From positions 80,568 to 144,567 of the forward strand of contig NZ_FNPL01000008.1 of NCBI RefSeq assembly GCF_900107305.1: 64,000 nucleotides of DNA. The letters run 5' to 3'. The position numbers and the translations under genes are program-made. The notes below the pieces were generated by a model. It saw nothing but the letters and a program-made list of their open reading frames with translations, was not told where the DNA came from and made no database searches. The stretch comes from Thermoactinomyces sp. DSM 45892. Lineage in GTDB: Bacteria; Bacillota; Bacilli; Thermoactinomycetales; Thermoactinomycetaceae. Numbering within the stretch: the first letter of the stretch is position 1; the number at the start of each line of letters is the position of its first letter. Below are positions 7,848-16,975 of this stretch, piece by piece.

Positions 7848-8984
7848 CTATTCAATCGAAGGTACCAAGTGCAACTGATTGGTATAGCGAAGATCGACAT
7901 CTGCTCTCATCGAATGAATGGAGTCTTTGTTTAGGGGGACTTTTCCATTCCGTGCAATTCTTTTCCATGACTTTACATCGGATCGATACAGTTTTTCAGA
8001 AAGCCGGTAAATATCTGTATCGTGCTTGATAGATTCGTGGTAGGTGAGCATTACTTCTTCTTCTATTTTTTTAGAGATCTCTTTATTTAGAAACGCAAGA
8101 TCTATTTTTTGATAGAGTGCGCTTACAACGGCAGATCCCTTGATTTTAATATCAAATTGGACCTGATTTCCTTGAACAGAAGGAACAATATCAGTGTTTA
8201 ACTTTTGCACGATAATGGATGCGGCTGGTTTTCCATCTTTGTGTATGGAAATCTGTCCACGTTTTGTTTTATCTGTTAACCATCTAAGGCCCACTCCTTC
8301 CGCCTCTGTTAAGAATCCTTTATACGCATGGTTGGTGATGATGGTAACTCCGTGAAGGCGGATACCAGATGTAACTTCTTCTTTTTCTTCAATTCGGTTA
8401 GGTGTAATACTAACGGTTGGGATAACTGCTTCATGCCCAGGTTCATCTAGCTTAATAATCACTTCCCTCATCGTAACAGGTTTCACAAATGAACCCTGCT
8501 CGAAGATCGTTTTAGGATTATCTAAACTAGATGGATAGTTAGATGCTACAAGAAGATCCCTAAGCGGTGCATGGCTAACATAAAACCAAAGGTGGTAGCG
8601 AATTTCTACGAAACGATCCAACATATCTAAAATCTGCTGTTGCCCTCCATTCTTGATAGCCGCTTCGGTCATAATGACAAAAGAGAGATGACCCCAAAAT
8701 ATTTTTCGATCACTTGATTTATAGACATTAAAAACGGCTTCATCTACATCTCGTCCTTCTCCCCAGATGATTTCCCCGTGAGGGCTGGTGGGGCGGCCTT
8801 GTTCAGATTTTCCAGACGTTCCGAGATCAAACAACTGGGAGTAGACTGTATAAACACCATCTTTAAAATCGATACCCAGCCCATTTGCATACACCATTTG
8901 CTCAGGTTCATTCAGATCCCAACAACCCGTCATCGTTAGTGGGAACAGTAGGAGGACTATTGTTAGCCATAATTTCTTTTTCAT
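7848..8984 (-). CDS. Spore germinant receptor C subunit (GerAC-family lipoprotein)
   Basis: This is the lipoprotein subunit of a GerA-type nutrient receptor in the spore inner membrane. The signal peptide MKKKLWLTIVLLLFPL ends in the lipobox TMTGC with Cys21 as lipidation site. WDLNEPEQ directly after the Cys is typical of the family. The 378-residue length is normal. It overlaps the A-subunit gene by four bases and is last in the operon. The receptor, with the A and B subunits, responds to small germinants; the ligand cannot be read from sequence. Confidence 0.93.
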   Translation of the reverse strand: MKKKLWLTIVLLLFPLTMTGCWDLNEPEQMVYANGLGIDFKDGVYTVYSQLFDLGTSGKSEQGRPTSPHGEIIWGEGRDVDEAVFNVYKSSDRKIFWGHLSFVIMTEAAIKNGGQQQILDMLDRFVEIRYHLWFYVSHAPLRDLLVASNYPSSLDNPKTIFEQGSFVKPVTMREVIIKLDEPGHEAVIPTVSITPNRIEEKEEVTSGIRLHGVTIITNHAYKGFLTEAEGVGLRWLTDKTKRGQISIHKDGKPAASIIVQKLNTDIVPSVQGNQVQFDIKIKGSAVVSALYQKIDLAFLNKEISKKIEEEVMLTYHESIKHDTDIYRLSEKLYRSDVKSWKRIARNGKVPLNKDSIHSMRADVDLRYTNQLHLVPSIE

Positions 8985-10510
8985 CCTTTGTCGCTTCCTT
9001 TTCTTGTCGGGTCTTTGGGATGAAATTCCTGTGGACGACTGATGTATTTATTGGTAGGGAGACGGAATAACGATTTCATAAAATGGGAAAAGCTCGCTCG
9101 AGTAGCAATCTCCAAATAAGGGTAGCCAAACGTATGTAGACTGGCTAAGTAAATCAAAATGAAGAAGAACGAGAGACAAAAGCCGAATAGACCGAAAATG
9201 GACGCCAAGACGAGAGAGAGGAAGCGCAAAATACTGATCGCACCGATAATAGACTGATTAACAAGGGTAAACGTAGCAATGGTTGAAACGGCGATGACTA
9301 CGACTGTTACGGGACTTGTTAGCCCTGCTTGAATAGCGGCATCACCGATGATGAGTCCGCCTACTACACTTAATGTTTGGCCAATCGCAATCGGAAGTCG
9401 TAAGCCAGCCTCTCGAAATAGTTCGAACAGAACTAACATCAAGAGAGCTTCTAGCGGGATAGGTAAAGGAACGCCCATGCGCGATTCAATAACGGTGGTC
9501 AATAGGGCAAAAGGGATTTGATTTTGATGGAATCCGGTAACAGCCACCCAAAATGCCGGGAGGAGGGTGGCTATGAAGACGCCTAGAAATCGAAGAAATC
9601 TTGCCAAGGAGCTGTATATGGCTGTGTATTCACTATCCTCTGCCGCCTTTAACTGTAACAAGATATTGGAGGGAATAATGATGGCATACGCAACCCCATC
9701 GAGAAGAATGATAATTCTCCCGCTCAAAAGAGATTGAACGACAAAGTCAGGTCTACCTGTGTAGTTATGGAGGGGGAAGAGATTCCCATTCTCTTCGATT
9801 AACTCCATGAGCTGGTTTCCACCATATATGGCATCAATATCGATGGCTTCAATTCTTTTTCGGGCGTTTTCGAGTAATGTTGGATTAGCGATATCATCCA
9901 TGTATAGAAGAGAAATGGTTGTTTTACTACGCCTTCCAACCTCGAAAAATTCAACACACATTGAATTGGTTTTGAGACGTTTGCGAATAAGGGAGATATT
10001 GGTCGTGAGATCTTCAATAAAGTTATCACGGGGGCCCTTAATCGTAACTTCCATCTTACTCTCTTCAGGGTTTCGTTGTGGTCGCTTGGATAGATTGGTC
10101 GAAATAAGGTGACCAGTCGTTTCAAAGTAGATGAGTGTTTTTCCAGAAAACACCTCAGATATGACGTCATTTGCAAGAAGGACTTCTTGAACGTTCGGTA
10201 GATGTAAGTTTTCTTGTATAAGAGGGTATGTCATCTCATCGTAAGGATCTAATGTATTTAAAAATTGATGGATCCGGTCTTGCAGTAGACGATCCATGGT
10301 TTCTTGATCGACCATGCCGGAGCAAAAGATGAGTAGAACTCGCTGGGCAGGATCACCAAATTGATATTCCTGGAAGTTTACATCGGGACATTTCTGAAAC
10401 AGTTTACGTAACATGCCTTCATCTAAAGGTTCTTGTTTTGGATGGGAGTCCGTTCTTACATCGCTAAGGGCTTTGGTTTTCATTTTCTTTTTTCTAAGGC
10501 TAAATTTCAT
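8981..10510 (-). CDS. Spore germinant receptor A subunit (GerAA family)
   Basis: This is the large subunit of a GerA-type receptor, 509 residues. It has a hydrophilic N-terminal half (about residues 1-250), then five or six membrane segments and a short hydrophilic tail. Family stretches include TIKGPRDNFIEDLTTNISLIRKR (read as two parts around PRDNF and TNISLIRKR), RPDFVVQSLLSGRI and MGVPLPIPLEALLM. It lies between the B and C subunit genes with a six-base gap to B and an overlap with C. The A subunit is thought to help form the ion or ligand path. Confidence 0.94.
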   Translation of the reverse strand: MKFSLRKKKMKTKALSDVRTDSHPKQEPLDEGMLRKLFQKCPDVNFQEYQFGDPAQRVLLIFCSGMVDQETMDRLLQDRIHQFLNTLDPYDEMTYPLIQENLHLPNVQEVLLANDVISEVFSGKTLIYFETTGHLISTNLSKRPQRNPEESKMEVTIKGPRDNFIEDLTTNISLIRKRLKTNSMCVEFFEVGRRSKTTISLLYMDDIANPTLLENARKRIEAIDIDAIYGGNQLMELIEENGNLFPLHNYTGRPDFVVQSLLSGRIIILLDGVAYAIIIPSNILLQLKAAEDSEYTAIYSSLARFLRFLGVFIATLLPAFWVAVTGFHQNQIPFALLTTVIESRMGVPLPIPLEALLMLVLFELFREAGLRLPIAIGQTLSVVGGLIIGDAAIQAGLTSPVTVVVIAVSTIATFTLVNQSIIGAISILRFLSLVLASIFGLFGFCLSFFFILIYLASLHTFGYPYLEIATRASFSHFMKSLFRLPTNKYISRPQEFHPKDPTRKGSDKG

Positions 10511-10516
10511 ATGAAA

Positions 10517-11629
10517 TCACCCCTGCGCTTTGTTTGCTTTTTTCTTAGATTTTTTACTACCAAACCATACACATATGGCCAATATGAAAGAGATGGAGGA
10601 AAAAATATAGGCTGTAAGTGGTAAAAATAAGATTTTCTCCCATTTATAAAATATGGTATCGCTTGCTCCTATACATACTAAAATAGTAGAGAGCGAGATG
10701 ATGCCAAGCATGATATATTTTCTTGTGGTTTCTTTTTGCAATGGGAAAATCTCGCCGATGATAATCAGGTATAGGGAGATTCGGATAAATGCACCTGATA
10801 GCCACTGATAAATCGATAAAAAATCAAGATGTCCGACGAATTCGGAGAGCTGAACAAGCCCCCATTCCTCAAATGCTGGATATCGTTGCCGTCCTGCTTC
10901 CCTCGGGCCAAACTCAACAATAGCCCCCACAAGAGGTCCCAGTGCTAGGGAGGATAAGATGAGCATATTCCAAGCAAGATGTTTGTATTTTAATGGTTTT
11001 TTGATCTTGTGTTGAAGCAGAATAAAGATAACCATTTCGACTATGCCAGAAGCTGGATAGATAGACCCGTGTATGACGGGTTTTATTCCATTTTCTAAAA
11101 AAGGAAGAAGTAATGAGTAGTTTTTTACTTGTAGGTTACTAATGCCGGCAAAAAACCCGAATAAAACAATGGCAAAGATTAACACAAAATTGACTATCGC
11201 GAGAGTTCGGAGACCCTTGAGTGCTAAATAAAAGGAAGTACTAGCTAGTATCACAGTAATAAAATAGTTAGGAGTGGATGGGAGATAGGATATGCTGGTC
11301 CAAACAATCGTATCGTTTAAGGCAAAGGAAACAATGGCTGTACATTCGAGGAGAATCAGACACGAAATAATGTAGGTAGGAATTTTTCCGATATGATCTC
11401 TTAGCCAAAGCATCAATGATTGGTTTTGATCTTGCGTTTTTTTATTTATATACAGTAATAGAGGGGCCCATAGTAGAGCTACAATTAGGATGACGATAGG
11501 GGTCATCCAAGAGTCCCTGCCTGCTGCTTGAATAAGGGGTGGGATTACAAGGACATGACTTTTGAATCCGATTGCAACCATACCGATCATGGAAATATGA
11601 ATGATAGAAATGGAATTTGTACGATCCAT
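10517..11629 (-). CDS. Spore germinant receptor B subunit (GerAB/APC superfamily)
   Basis: This is an integral membrane protein of 370 residues with about ten hydrophobic segments, related to amino-acid permeases. It is thought to bind the germinant. The N terminus ISIIHISMIGMVAIGFKSHV is typical for spore GerB proteins. It is the first gene of the unit, giving the order B-A-C instead of the common A-B-C. GGAGAGGTCACGC precedes the ATG. A CATTCTA element about 40 bases upstream resembles a sigma-G/F -10, but I could not find a matching -35. Confidence 0.92.
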   Translation of the reverse strand: MDRTNSISIIHISMIGMVAIGFKSHVLVIPPLIQAAGRDSWMTPIVILIVALLWAPLLLYINKKTQDQNQSLMLWLRDHIGKIPTYIISCLILLECTAIVSFALNDTIVWTSISYLPSTPNYFITVILASTSFYLALKGLRTLAIVNFVLIFAIVLFGFFAGISNLQVKNYSLLLPFLENGIKPVIHGSIYPASGIVEMVIFILLQHKIKKPLKYKHLAWNMLILSSLALGPLVGAIVEFGPREAGRQRYPAFEEWGLVQLSEFVGHLDFLSIYQWLSGAFIRISLYLIIIGEIFPLQKETTRKYIMLGIISLSTILVCIGASDTIFYKWEKILFLPLTAYIFSSISFILAICVWFGSKKSKKKANKAQG

Positions 11630-11695
11630 GCGTGACCTCTCCTAATTGATGATGCCTTTATCATTTGTTAGAATGGTAATTTTTATTTATATATA

Positions 11696-11734
11696 AAAAA
11701 ACCTTCGTTTTCGGATATACCGAACGAAGGTTTT
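11696..11734. terminator. Hairpin between the gerBAC operon and the small upstream gene
   Basis: AAAACCTTCG plus TTCGG pair with CCGAA plus CGAAGGTTTT around ATATA, flanked by A and T tracts on both sides. It terminates the 11758-12123 minus-strand gene. Confidence 0.88.
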
Positions 11735-11757
11735 GTATGTTTTGAGTATGTATGGTT

Positions 11758-12123
11758 TTATTTGGTTCCGTCTACTAATTTTTGGATATCGCGTAGCTCT
11801 TGCTCAATGTAAAGTAATTGTTTCATTAGATCTTTGTTTCCTGTTTCATCTTTTACATACAATTGTACACTTGTTCCAAAGCTTTGATCGATGAGAGCTA
11901 AGGCATGCTTAATCTTTTCATGGATCTTCTCTTCTTTATCACCCTTGGATAGAGATAGTGCGGATTGATTGGACTGCATTAGGGTCTCCTCCTCAGGCTC
12001 ATCTTGTAGAAGAGTGAGCTCTAAATCTACTGTTTCAAAGTTAGAATTGGGTTTGTTAGAAGGACGTTTGATAGAAATCACTCCTTTGCGACTAGAATAT
12101 CTACTTAGTACATATACATTCAT
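11758..12123 (-). CDS. Small protein of unknown function, start unresolved
   Basis: I do not recognise this gene. It has up to 121 residues, hydrophilic, with an acidic low-complexity middle (LLQDEPEEETLMQ) and a helical C-terminal half ending in LLYIEQELRDIQKLVDG. There is no signal or membrane segment. The only ATG (12123) has no Shine-Dalgarno and overlaps a TATAAT. The single good Shine-Dalgarno, AAAGGAGTGA, is followed after five bases by an in-frame ATC at 12072, which would give 104 residues. The coordinates given use the ATG as an outer limit. It lies divergent from tig. Confidence 0.6.
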   Translation of the reverse strand: MNVYVLSRYSSRKGVISIKRPSNKPNSNFETVDLELTLLQDEPEEETLMQSNQSALSLSKGDKEEKIHEKIKHALALIDQSFGTSVQLYVKDETGNKDLMKQLLYIEQELRDIQKLVDGTK

Positions 12124-12267
12124 TATACTACTAATTTAAAGGTTTCAGAGTAAAAAATTTTTCGGAATTCGATTAAGAGTCCATCTATTGCTTTGTCTTC
12201 TCAGCGCTTGGTTTCTGTAGTAGAATAGATTCACTATGAGAGGGTAGGGGACTGGCTATAGATTCTG

Positions 12268-12297
12268 TTGCAAAAAAGGGCTTTTGTGCCATATAAT
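12268..12297 (+). promoter_or_regulatory. Sigma-A promoter of tig
   Basis: TTGCAA (12268-12273), an 18-base spacer and TATAAT (12292-12297) lie about 80 bases upstream of the tig start. Confidence 0.7.
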
Positions 12298-12378
12298 ATA
12301 GTGGTTGCGTTGCATACAGAAGCGGCATGCCAAGGAAAAGTGATTCCTTACTTAATAGATTGCAGGAGGTTGCTAATG

Positions 12379-13671
12379 ATGAAAGTAAGTTTTGAAAAAG
12401 TAGAAGCCAATAAGGTAGTACTTACTGTAGAAGTAGATTCTACAAAGGTTGCGGAAGGTCTGGATCAAGCTTTTAAAAAAGTAGTAAAGAAAGTAAATGT
12501 ACCTGGATTCCGTAAAGGAAAGGTGCCTCGTGCCATTTTCGAACAACGATTTGGTGTAGAATCCCTCTACCAAGATGCCCTTGATATTTTATTGCCAGAA
12601 GCATATGAAGCAGCAGTAGCAGAAACAGGAATTGAACCAGTAGATCGGCCAGAAGTGGATATTGAACAATTGGAGCAAGGCCAAGCTCTTATCTTTAAAG
12701 CAACCGTTGTTGTGAAACCAGAAGTAAAATTAGGTGACTATAAAGGTCTTGAAGTAGCAGAAAAAGACTTCTCTGTAACAGCAGAGGCTGTAGCGGAAGA
12801 ATTGACTCGTATGCAAAAACAACAAGCGGTTTGGGAGCCAGTTGAAGAAGGCTCTGTGGAACAAGGGGACCGTACTGTTATTGACTTCGAAGGTTTTGTG
12901 GATGGTGTAGCATTTGAAGGTGGTAAAGGAGAGCAATACTCCCTTGATATCGGTTCAAACTCTTTCATCCCAGGCTTTGAAGAGCAAGTTGTGGGCATGA
13001 ATGTAGGCGAAGAAAAGGATGTTGAAGTTACGTTCCCAGAAGAGTATCATGCTGTTGATTTAGCTGGAAAAGCAGCTACTTTCCGCGTGAAGCTCCACGA
13101 AATCAAACGTCAAAATTTACCAGCACTTGATGATGACTTTGCACAAGACGTAAGCGATTTTGAAACACTTGCGGAGTTACAAGCAGATATAGAGAAGAAA
13201 ATGGCTACTGATGCTGAGAAGGAAAAAGAAAACTATATCCGTACTTCTGTAATAGATTTGGCTTCCGAAAAAGCGGAGGTAGATGTTCCAACTGTTATGA
13301 TTGATAGTGAAGTGGAACAAATGCTTCGTAATTTCGAACAAAATCTTTCCTATCAAGGATTGAATTTGGAGCTTTACACTCAGTTCACCGGACAGACGAC
13401 AGAGGCATTAAAAGAGCAATTCAAAGAAGGCGCTGAGCAGAAGGTGCGTAATGATCTGGTTGTAGAAGCAATTGCAAAAGCGGAAAATATCGAAGTAAGT
13501 GAAGAGGAAATCGATCGCGAGATTGCAGTTATGGCTGAAGAAATGAAGCGTGATGCAGCAGAAATCCGTACACTTTTAGAAGCTCAAGGTAGCATCGAAC
13601 AAGTTCGCTCACAGTTGCGTTTGAAGAAAGCTGTGGACCTACTTGTATTGAACAGCAAAGTTACGGCATAA
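12379..13671 (+). CDS. tig: Trigger factor, ribosome-bound chaperone and peptidyl-prolyl isomerase
   Basis: The chaperone binds near the ribosome exit tunnel and shields nascent chains. It has 430 residues, the usual length. The ribosome-binding loop is seen as NVPGFRKGKVP at about residues 37-47. The FKBP-like isomerase domain follows (about 150-245, with GDRTVIDFEGFVDG), then the helical C-terminal domain. AGGAGGT at 12364-12370 supports the tandem ATGs at 12376 and 12379. The open frame extends 36 codons upstream, but that part is promoter and leader. It heads the tig-clpP-clpX group. Confidence 0.96.
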   Translation: MKVSFEKVEANKVVLTVEVDSTKVAEGLDQAFKKVVKKVNVPGFRKGKVPRAIFEQRFGVESLYQDALDILLPEAYEAAVAETGIEPVDRPEVDIEQLEQGQALIFKATVVVKPEVKLGDYKGLEVAEKDFSVTAEAVAEELTRMQKQQAVWEPVEEGSVEQGDRTVIDFEGFVDGVAFEGGKGEQYSLDIGSNSFIPGFEEQVVGMNVGEEKDVEVTFPEEYHAVDLAGKAATFRVKLHEIKRQNLPALDDDFAQDVSDFETLAELQADIEKKMATDAEKEKENYIRTSVIDLASEKAEVDVPTVMIDSEVEQMLRNFEQNLSYQGLNLELYTQFTGQTTEALKEQFKEGAEQKVRNDLVVEAIAKAENIEVSEEEIDREIAVMAEEMKRDAAEIRTLLEAQGSIEQVRSQLRLKKAVDLLVLNSKVTA

Positions 13672-13685
13672 TGGAATTAGGGAGA

Positions 13686-13721
13686 GAAAAACAAGGCGCG
13701 GTGCATACGTGCCTTGTTTTC
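13686..13721 (+). terminator. Terminator after tig
   Basis: GAAAAACAAGGC pairs with GCCTTGTTTTC (one extra A) and is followed by a short T-rich tail, which separates tig from clpP. Confidence 0.75.
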
Positions 13722-13754
13722 TAAATAAGAATACATATAAGAGAGGTGGACACT

Positions 13755-14333
13755 GTGCCTGTCGTACCGATGGTTGTAGAGCAATCGAACCGTGGTGAAC
13801 GTTCGTATGACATATACTCTCGTCTCCTCAAAGATCGTATTGTCTTTTTGGGTACGGAGATTGACGACGATGTATCAAATCTGGTAGTAGCTCAACTCCT
13901 ATTTTTAGCAGCAGAAGATCCAGACAAAGACATTCATTTGTACATAAACTCTCCCGGTGGTTCGATAACCGCTGGAATGGCAATTTTTGACACAATGAAC
14001 TTCATCAAGCCCGATGTATCTACCATGTGCATTGGACTAGCGGCTAGCATGGGTGCATTTCTTCTCACAGCTGGGGCAAAAGGAAAGCGTTTTGCTCTCC
14101 CGAATAGTGAAGTAATGATTCATCAGCCTCTTGGTGGAGCGCGTGGTCAAGCTTCAGACATAAAGATTCATGCAGACTGGATTATGCGGTCACGGAGGCA
14201 AATTAACCAGATCTTGTCGGTTCAAACCGGACAACCAATCGAACGAATCGCACGGGATACCGACCGCGATTACTTCATGGATGCTAGGGAAGCCAAAGAA
14301 TATGGCTTGGTAGACGAGGTAATCACCCGGTAA
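13755..14333 (+). CDS. clpP: ATP-dependent Clp protease proteolytic subunit
   Basis: ClpP is the tetradecameric serine protease chamber that works with ClpX or ClpC. It has 192 residues. The catalytic triad is visible: Ser98 in AASMG, His123 in MIHQP and Asp172 in DTDRDYF. The GTG at 13755 is chosen because it aligns with the N terminus of B. subtilis ClpP and has GAGAGGTGG at the right distance; an in-frame GTG three codons upstream lies in the Shine-Dalgarno. In B. subtilis clpP is elsewhere, whereas here it lies between tig and clpX, 22 bases before clpX. Confidence 0.97.
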   Translation: MPVVPMVVEQSNRGERSYDIYSRLLKDRIVFLGTEIDDDVSNLVVAQLLFLAAEDPDKDIHLYINSPGGSITAGMAIFDTMNFIKPDVSTMCIGLAASMGAFLLTAGAKGKRFALPNSEVMIHQPLGGARGQASDIKIHADWIMRSRRQINQILSVQTGQPIERIARDTDRDYFMDAREAKEYGLVDEVITR

Positions 14334-14355
14334 TCATCAGAAAGGGGTGATCTGG

Positions 14356-15624
14356 ATGTTTAAGTTTAACGAAGAAAAAGGACAGCTAAAGTGCTCCTTT
14401 TGTGGGAAATCTCAGGATCAAGTACGTAAGCTGGTAGCAGGTCCAGGTGTTTATATTTGCGACGAGTGTATCGAGCTTTGTAATGAGATTGTAGAGGAAG
14501 AGCTTGGAAGTGAAGAAGAAGTTGACCTCAAGAATCTTCCTAAGCCCCTAGAAATTCGTGAGATTCTAGATCAATATGTAATTGGACAAGATCAAGCGAA
14601 AAAAGCTCTCTCTGTAGCGGTTTATAACCATTACAAGCGAGTAAATAGTTCGCAGAAGTCAGATGATGTAGAGCTATCGAAGAGTAACATTTTGATGATT
14701 GGGCCTACAGGTAGCGGTAAAACCTTGCTAGCTCAGACATTGGCTCGTATTCTCAATGTTCCTTTTGCGATTGCGGATGCAACTTCACTTACGGAAGCTG
14801 GATATGTTGGGGAAGATGTGGAAAATATCTTGCTCAAATTAATTCAGGCTGCCGACTATGATGTGGAGAAGGCAGAACGAGGTATTATCTACATAGATGA
14901 GATTGACAAAGTGGCTCGTAAGTCTGAGAATCCTTCCATCACACGTGATGTGTCAGGTGAAGGTGTTCAGCAGGCGCTTTTGAAAATTTTAGAAGGTACG
15001 GTTGCTAGTGTACCTCCACAAGGAGGCCGGAAGCATCCTCATCAGGAGTTCATCCAGATTGACACAAGCAATGTGTTATTCATTTGTGGTGGTGCTTTTG
15101 ATGGCTTAGAGCAGATTATTAAGCGCCGGATTGGGAAAAAAGTAATCGGCTTTGGAACAGATCAAGAGAAAGTGGAAGATTTGAAGCCAGGCGAATACTT
15201 GCGTTTATCCCTTCCGGAGGATCTACTTAAGTTCGGACTCATTCCTGAGTTTGTAGGTCGCTTGCCGATGATCTCTACACTAGAGCCGTTAGATGAGGGG
15301 GCTTTGGTTCAAATTTTAACAGAGCCTAAAAATGCTTTAGTGAAGCAGTACGCGAAGCTACTAGAGCTAGATCAGGTGAAATTAGAGTTTGACCAAGATG
15401 CACTTCAGGCGATTGCAGAAGAAGCGATTAAGCGGAAAACAGGTGCGCGGGGGCTTCGTGCTATCATCGAGTCGATCATGCTGGATGTGATGTTTGAATT
15501 ACCTTCTCGCGAGGATGTTGAGAAGTGTACCATCACCAAAGAGACGGTTATCAATAAGACAAAGCCTACCCTATACACACTTAAGGATGGGAAGTCTAGT
15601 AAGAAGAAAGAAGAAAGTGCATAG
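14356..15624 (+). CDS. clpX: ATP-dependent Clp protease ATP-binding subunit ClpX
   Basis: ClpX is a hexameric AAA+ unfoldase that delivers tagged substrates to ClpP. It has 422 residues. The N-terminal zinc domain has Cys13, Cys16, Cys35 and Cys38. Walker A is GPTGSGKT, Walker B is IIYIDEIDK, the pore loop is GYVGED and the ClpP-docking IGF loop is in KKVIGFGT. The ATG at 14356 matches the start of B. subtilis ClpX residue for residue, and AAAGGGGTGA lies upstream. A hairpin follows the stop. Confidence 0.98.
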   Translation: MFKFNEEKGQLKCSFCGKSQDQVRKLVAGPGVYICDECIELCNEIVEEELGSEEEVDLKNLPKPLEIREILDQYVIGQDQAKKALSVAVYNHYKRVNSSQKSDDVELSKSNILMIGPTGSGKTLLAQTLARILNVPFAIADATSLTEAGYVGEDVENILLKLIQAADYDVEKAERGIIYIDEIDKVARKSENPSITRDVSGEGVQQALLKILEGTVASVPPQGGRKHPHQEFIQIDTSNVLFICGGAFDGLEQIIKRRIGKKVIGFGTDQEKVEDLKPGEYLRLSLPEDLLKFGLIPEFVGRLPMISTLEPLDEGALVQILTEPKNALVKQYAKLLELDQVKLEFDQDALQAIAEEAIKRKTGARGLRAIIESIMLDVMFELPSREDVEKCTITKETVINKTKPTLYTLKDGKSSKKKEESA

Positions 15625-15635
15625 TTTGTAATGAT

Positions 15636-15668
15636 AAGCATCTGCCTTTGGGTAGGTGCTTTCTTTCT
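15636..15668 (+). terminator. Terminator after clpX
   Basis: AAGCATCTGCC (15636-15646) pairs with GGTAGGTGCTT (15651-15661) with two G-T pairs. A T-rich tail follows. Confidence 0.82.
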
Positions 15669-15775
15669 GACATCTTTCTTTTTATTTATGTTAAAATAGT
15701 TTACATAAATAAATATAGTTCACTAATTTAGCAAATGAATCTATAAAGTTATCATTCTTGAAAGGACGGTACCTC

Positions 15776-16915
15776 GTGTTGTTGAAGATTTCGTTAGTTG
15801 ATCGGAAGCGATTTGTGACGTTTGCAGATAGCCATCCATATCGGAACTTTTTGCAATACCCATCATGGGCTGATTTAAAGACAGAGATGAGATGGTCCAG
15901 CGAGTTGTTGGGATGGTATTCGAAAGATGCACGCATGGTAGGCGCTGCTGTTGTCTTGTATCGCAAAGTTCCTGGAATCAATAAATATTTAGCATACATA
16001 CCTCGTGGGCCACTAATTGATTGGTTTTCACAGGATTATAAGTTAGAGGACTGGTTTGCTCCCTTATTTGCCCATTTAAAAAATCGGCATGTTTTTAGTG
16101 TGAAGATGGACCCGCCTTTAATCAAGCGAACCTGGTCCAGTCACTCCATTAAAGAAGGGATATTCGAGTACCAAACCCACGGCATAAAAAATAAGCGACT
16201 TACAGACTTGGTTTCAGACACCACTTTTAATAGTGTTGAATTTATCCAACAAGAGCTAAGTGAAATGGGATGGCACCAAAATACGGTGGTGGATAGTTTT
16301 GATTCGGTTCAACCGCAGTATGTATTTCGCTTGTGCCTTTCTGGTAAATCATTGGATGACCTATTTTCAGAGTTTGATCCCATTTGGCAGAAAAAGATTA
16401 ATCAAGCTGAGTGGGAAGGGGTAGAAGTACGGATTGGAACGGAGCAAGATTTTGATGACTTTTATCACCTTCTAGCACATACCGCACAACAAGAACAAAC
16501 ACAAGCAAGAGAAAGTACATACTTTAAAAAAATGTTTCGAACACTCAAACAAGAAGGGCCGGAACGTATTCGTTTGTATCTGGCCGTTCAAGAAAAACAG
16601 TTATTGGCCGCCTGTTTAGCGATTCATGTAAAGGGCCATACAGAAGAGTTATATAGTGCAAAGTTAGGTAAGTCAGATCACCCAGCCAGTTATTTATTAC
16701 GTTGGAAAATGATTGCAGATAGCTACGAGCGAGGCGATCAAATGTATGACTTCCGCGGGGTTAGCACGACGCTCAACGACAAAGATCCTCTATTTGAAAT
16801 GTTACGTTTCCGATTAGGCTATGCAGGTGACGCATGTGAGTTGATGGGTGAGTGGGATTATCCAGTAATACCAATGCTTCATTGGGCTTTTGATATGTAT
16901 ATGAAAAAAAGGTAA
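15776..16915 (+). CDS. FemABX-family peptidoglycan bridge aminoacyltransferase
   Basis: Members of this family add amino acids from aminoacyl-tRNA to the stem peptide of lipid II or related acceptors. The protein has about 379 residues and two GNAT-like halves: the first contains the FemX pattern FLQYPSWADLK and YIPRGPLID, the second YSAKLGKSDHPASYLLRWKMI (written as YSAKLGK then HPASYLL) and YDFRGVS. GAAAGGACGG supports the GTG at 15776. It stands alone between clpX and lonB, where B. subtilis has no such gene. Its substrate amino acid is not known. Confidence 0.85.
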   Translation: MLLKISLVDRKRFVTFADSHPYRNFLQYPSWADLKTEMRWSSELLGWYSKDARMVGAAVVLYRKVPGINKYLAYIPRGPLIDWFSQDYKLEDWFAPLFAHLKNRHVFSVKMDPPLIKRTWSSHSIKEGIFEYQTHGIKNKRLTDLVSDTTFNSVEFIQQELSEMGWHQNTVVDSFDSVQPQYVFRLCLSGKSLDDLFSEFDPIWQKKINQAEWEGVEVRIGTEQDFDDFYHLLAHTAQQEQTQARESTYFKKMFRTLKQEGPERIRLYLAVQEKQLLAACLAIHVKGHTEELYSAKLGKSDHPASYLLRWKMIADSYERGDQMYDFRGVSTTLNDKDPLFEMLRFRLGYAGDACELMGEWDYPVIPMLHWAFDMYMKKR

Positions 16916-16975
16916 ATATCCCTTTCCTTCCACGGTCATACTAGCTATATGTAAATAGGGAAGGAATGGACGAGT

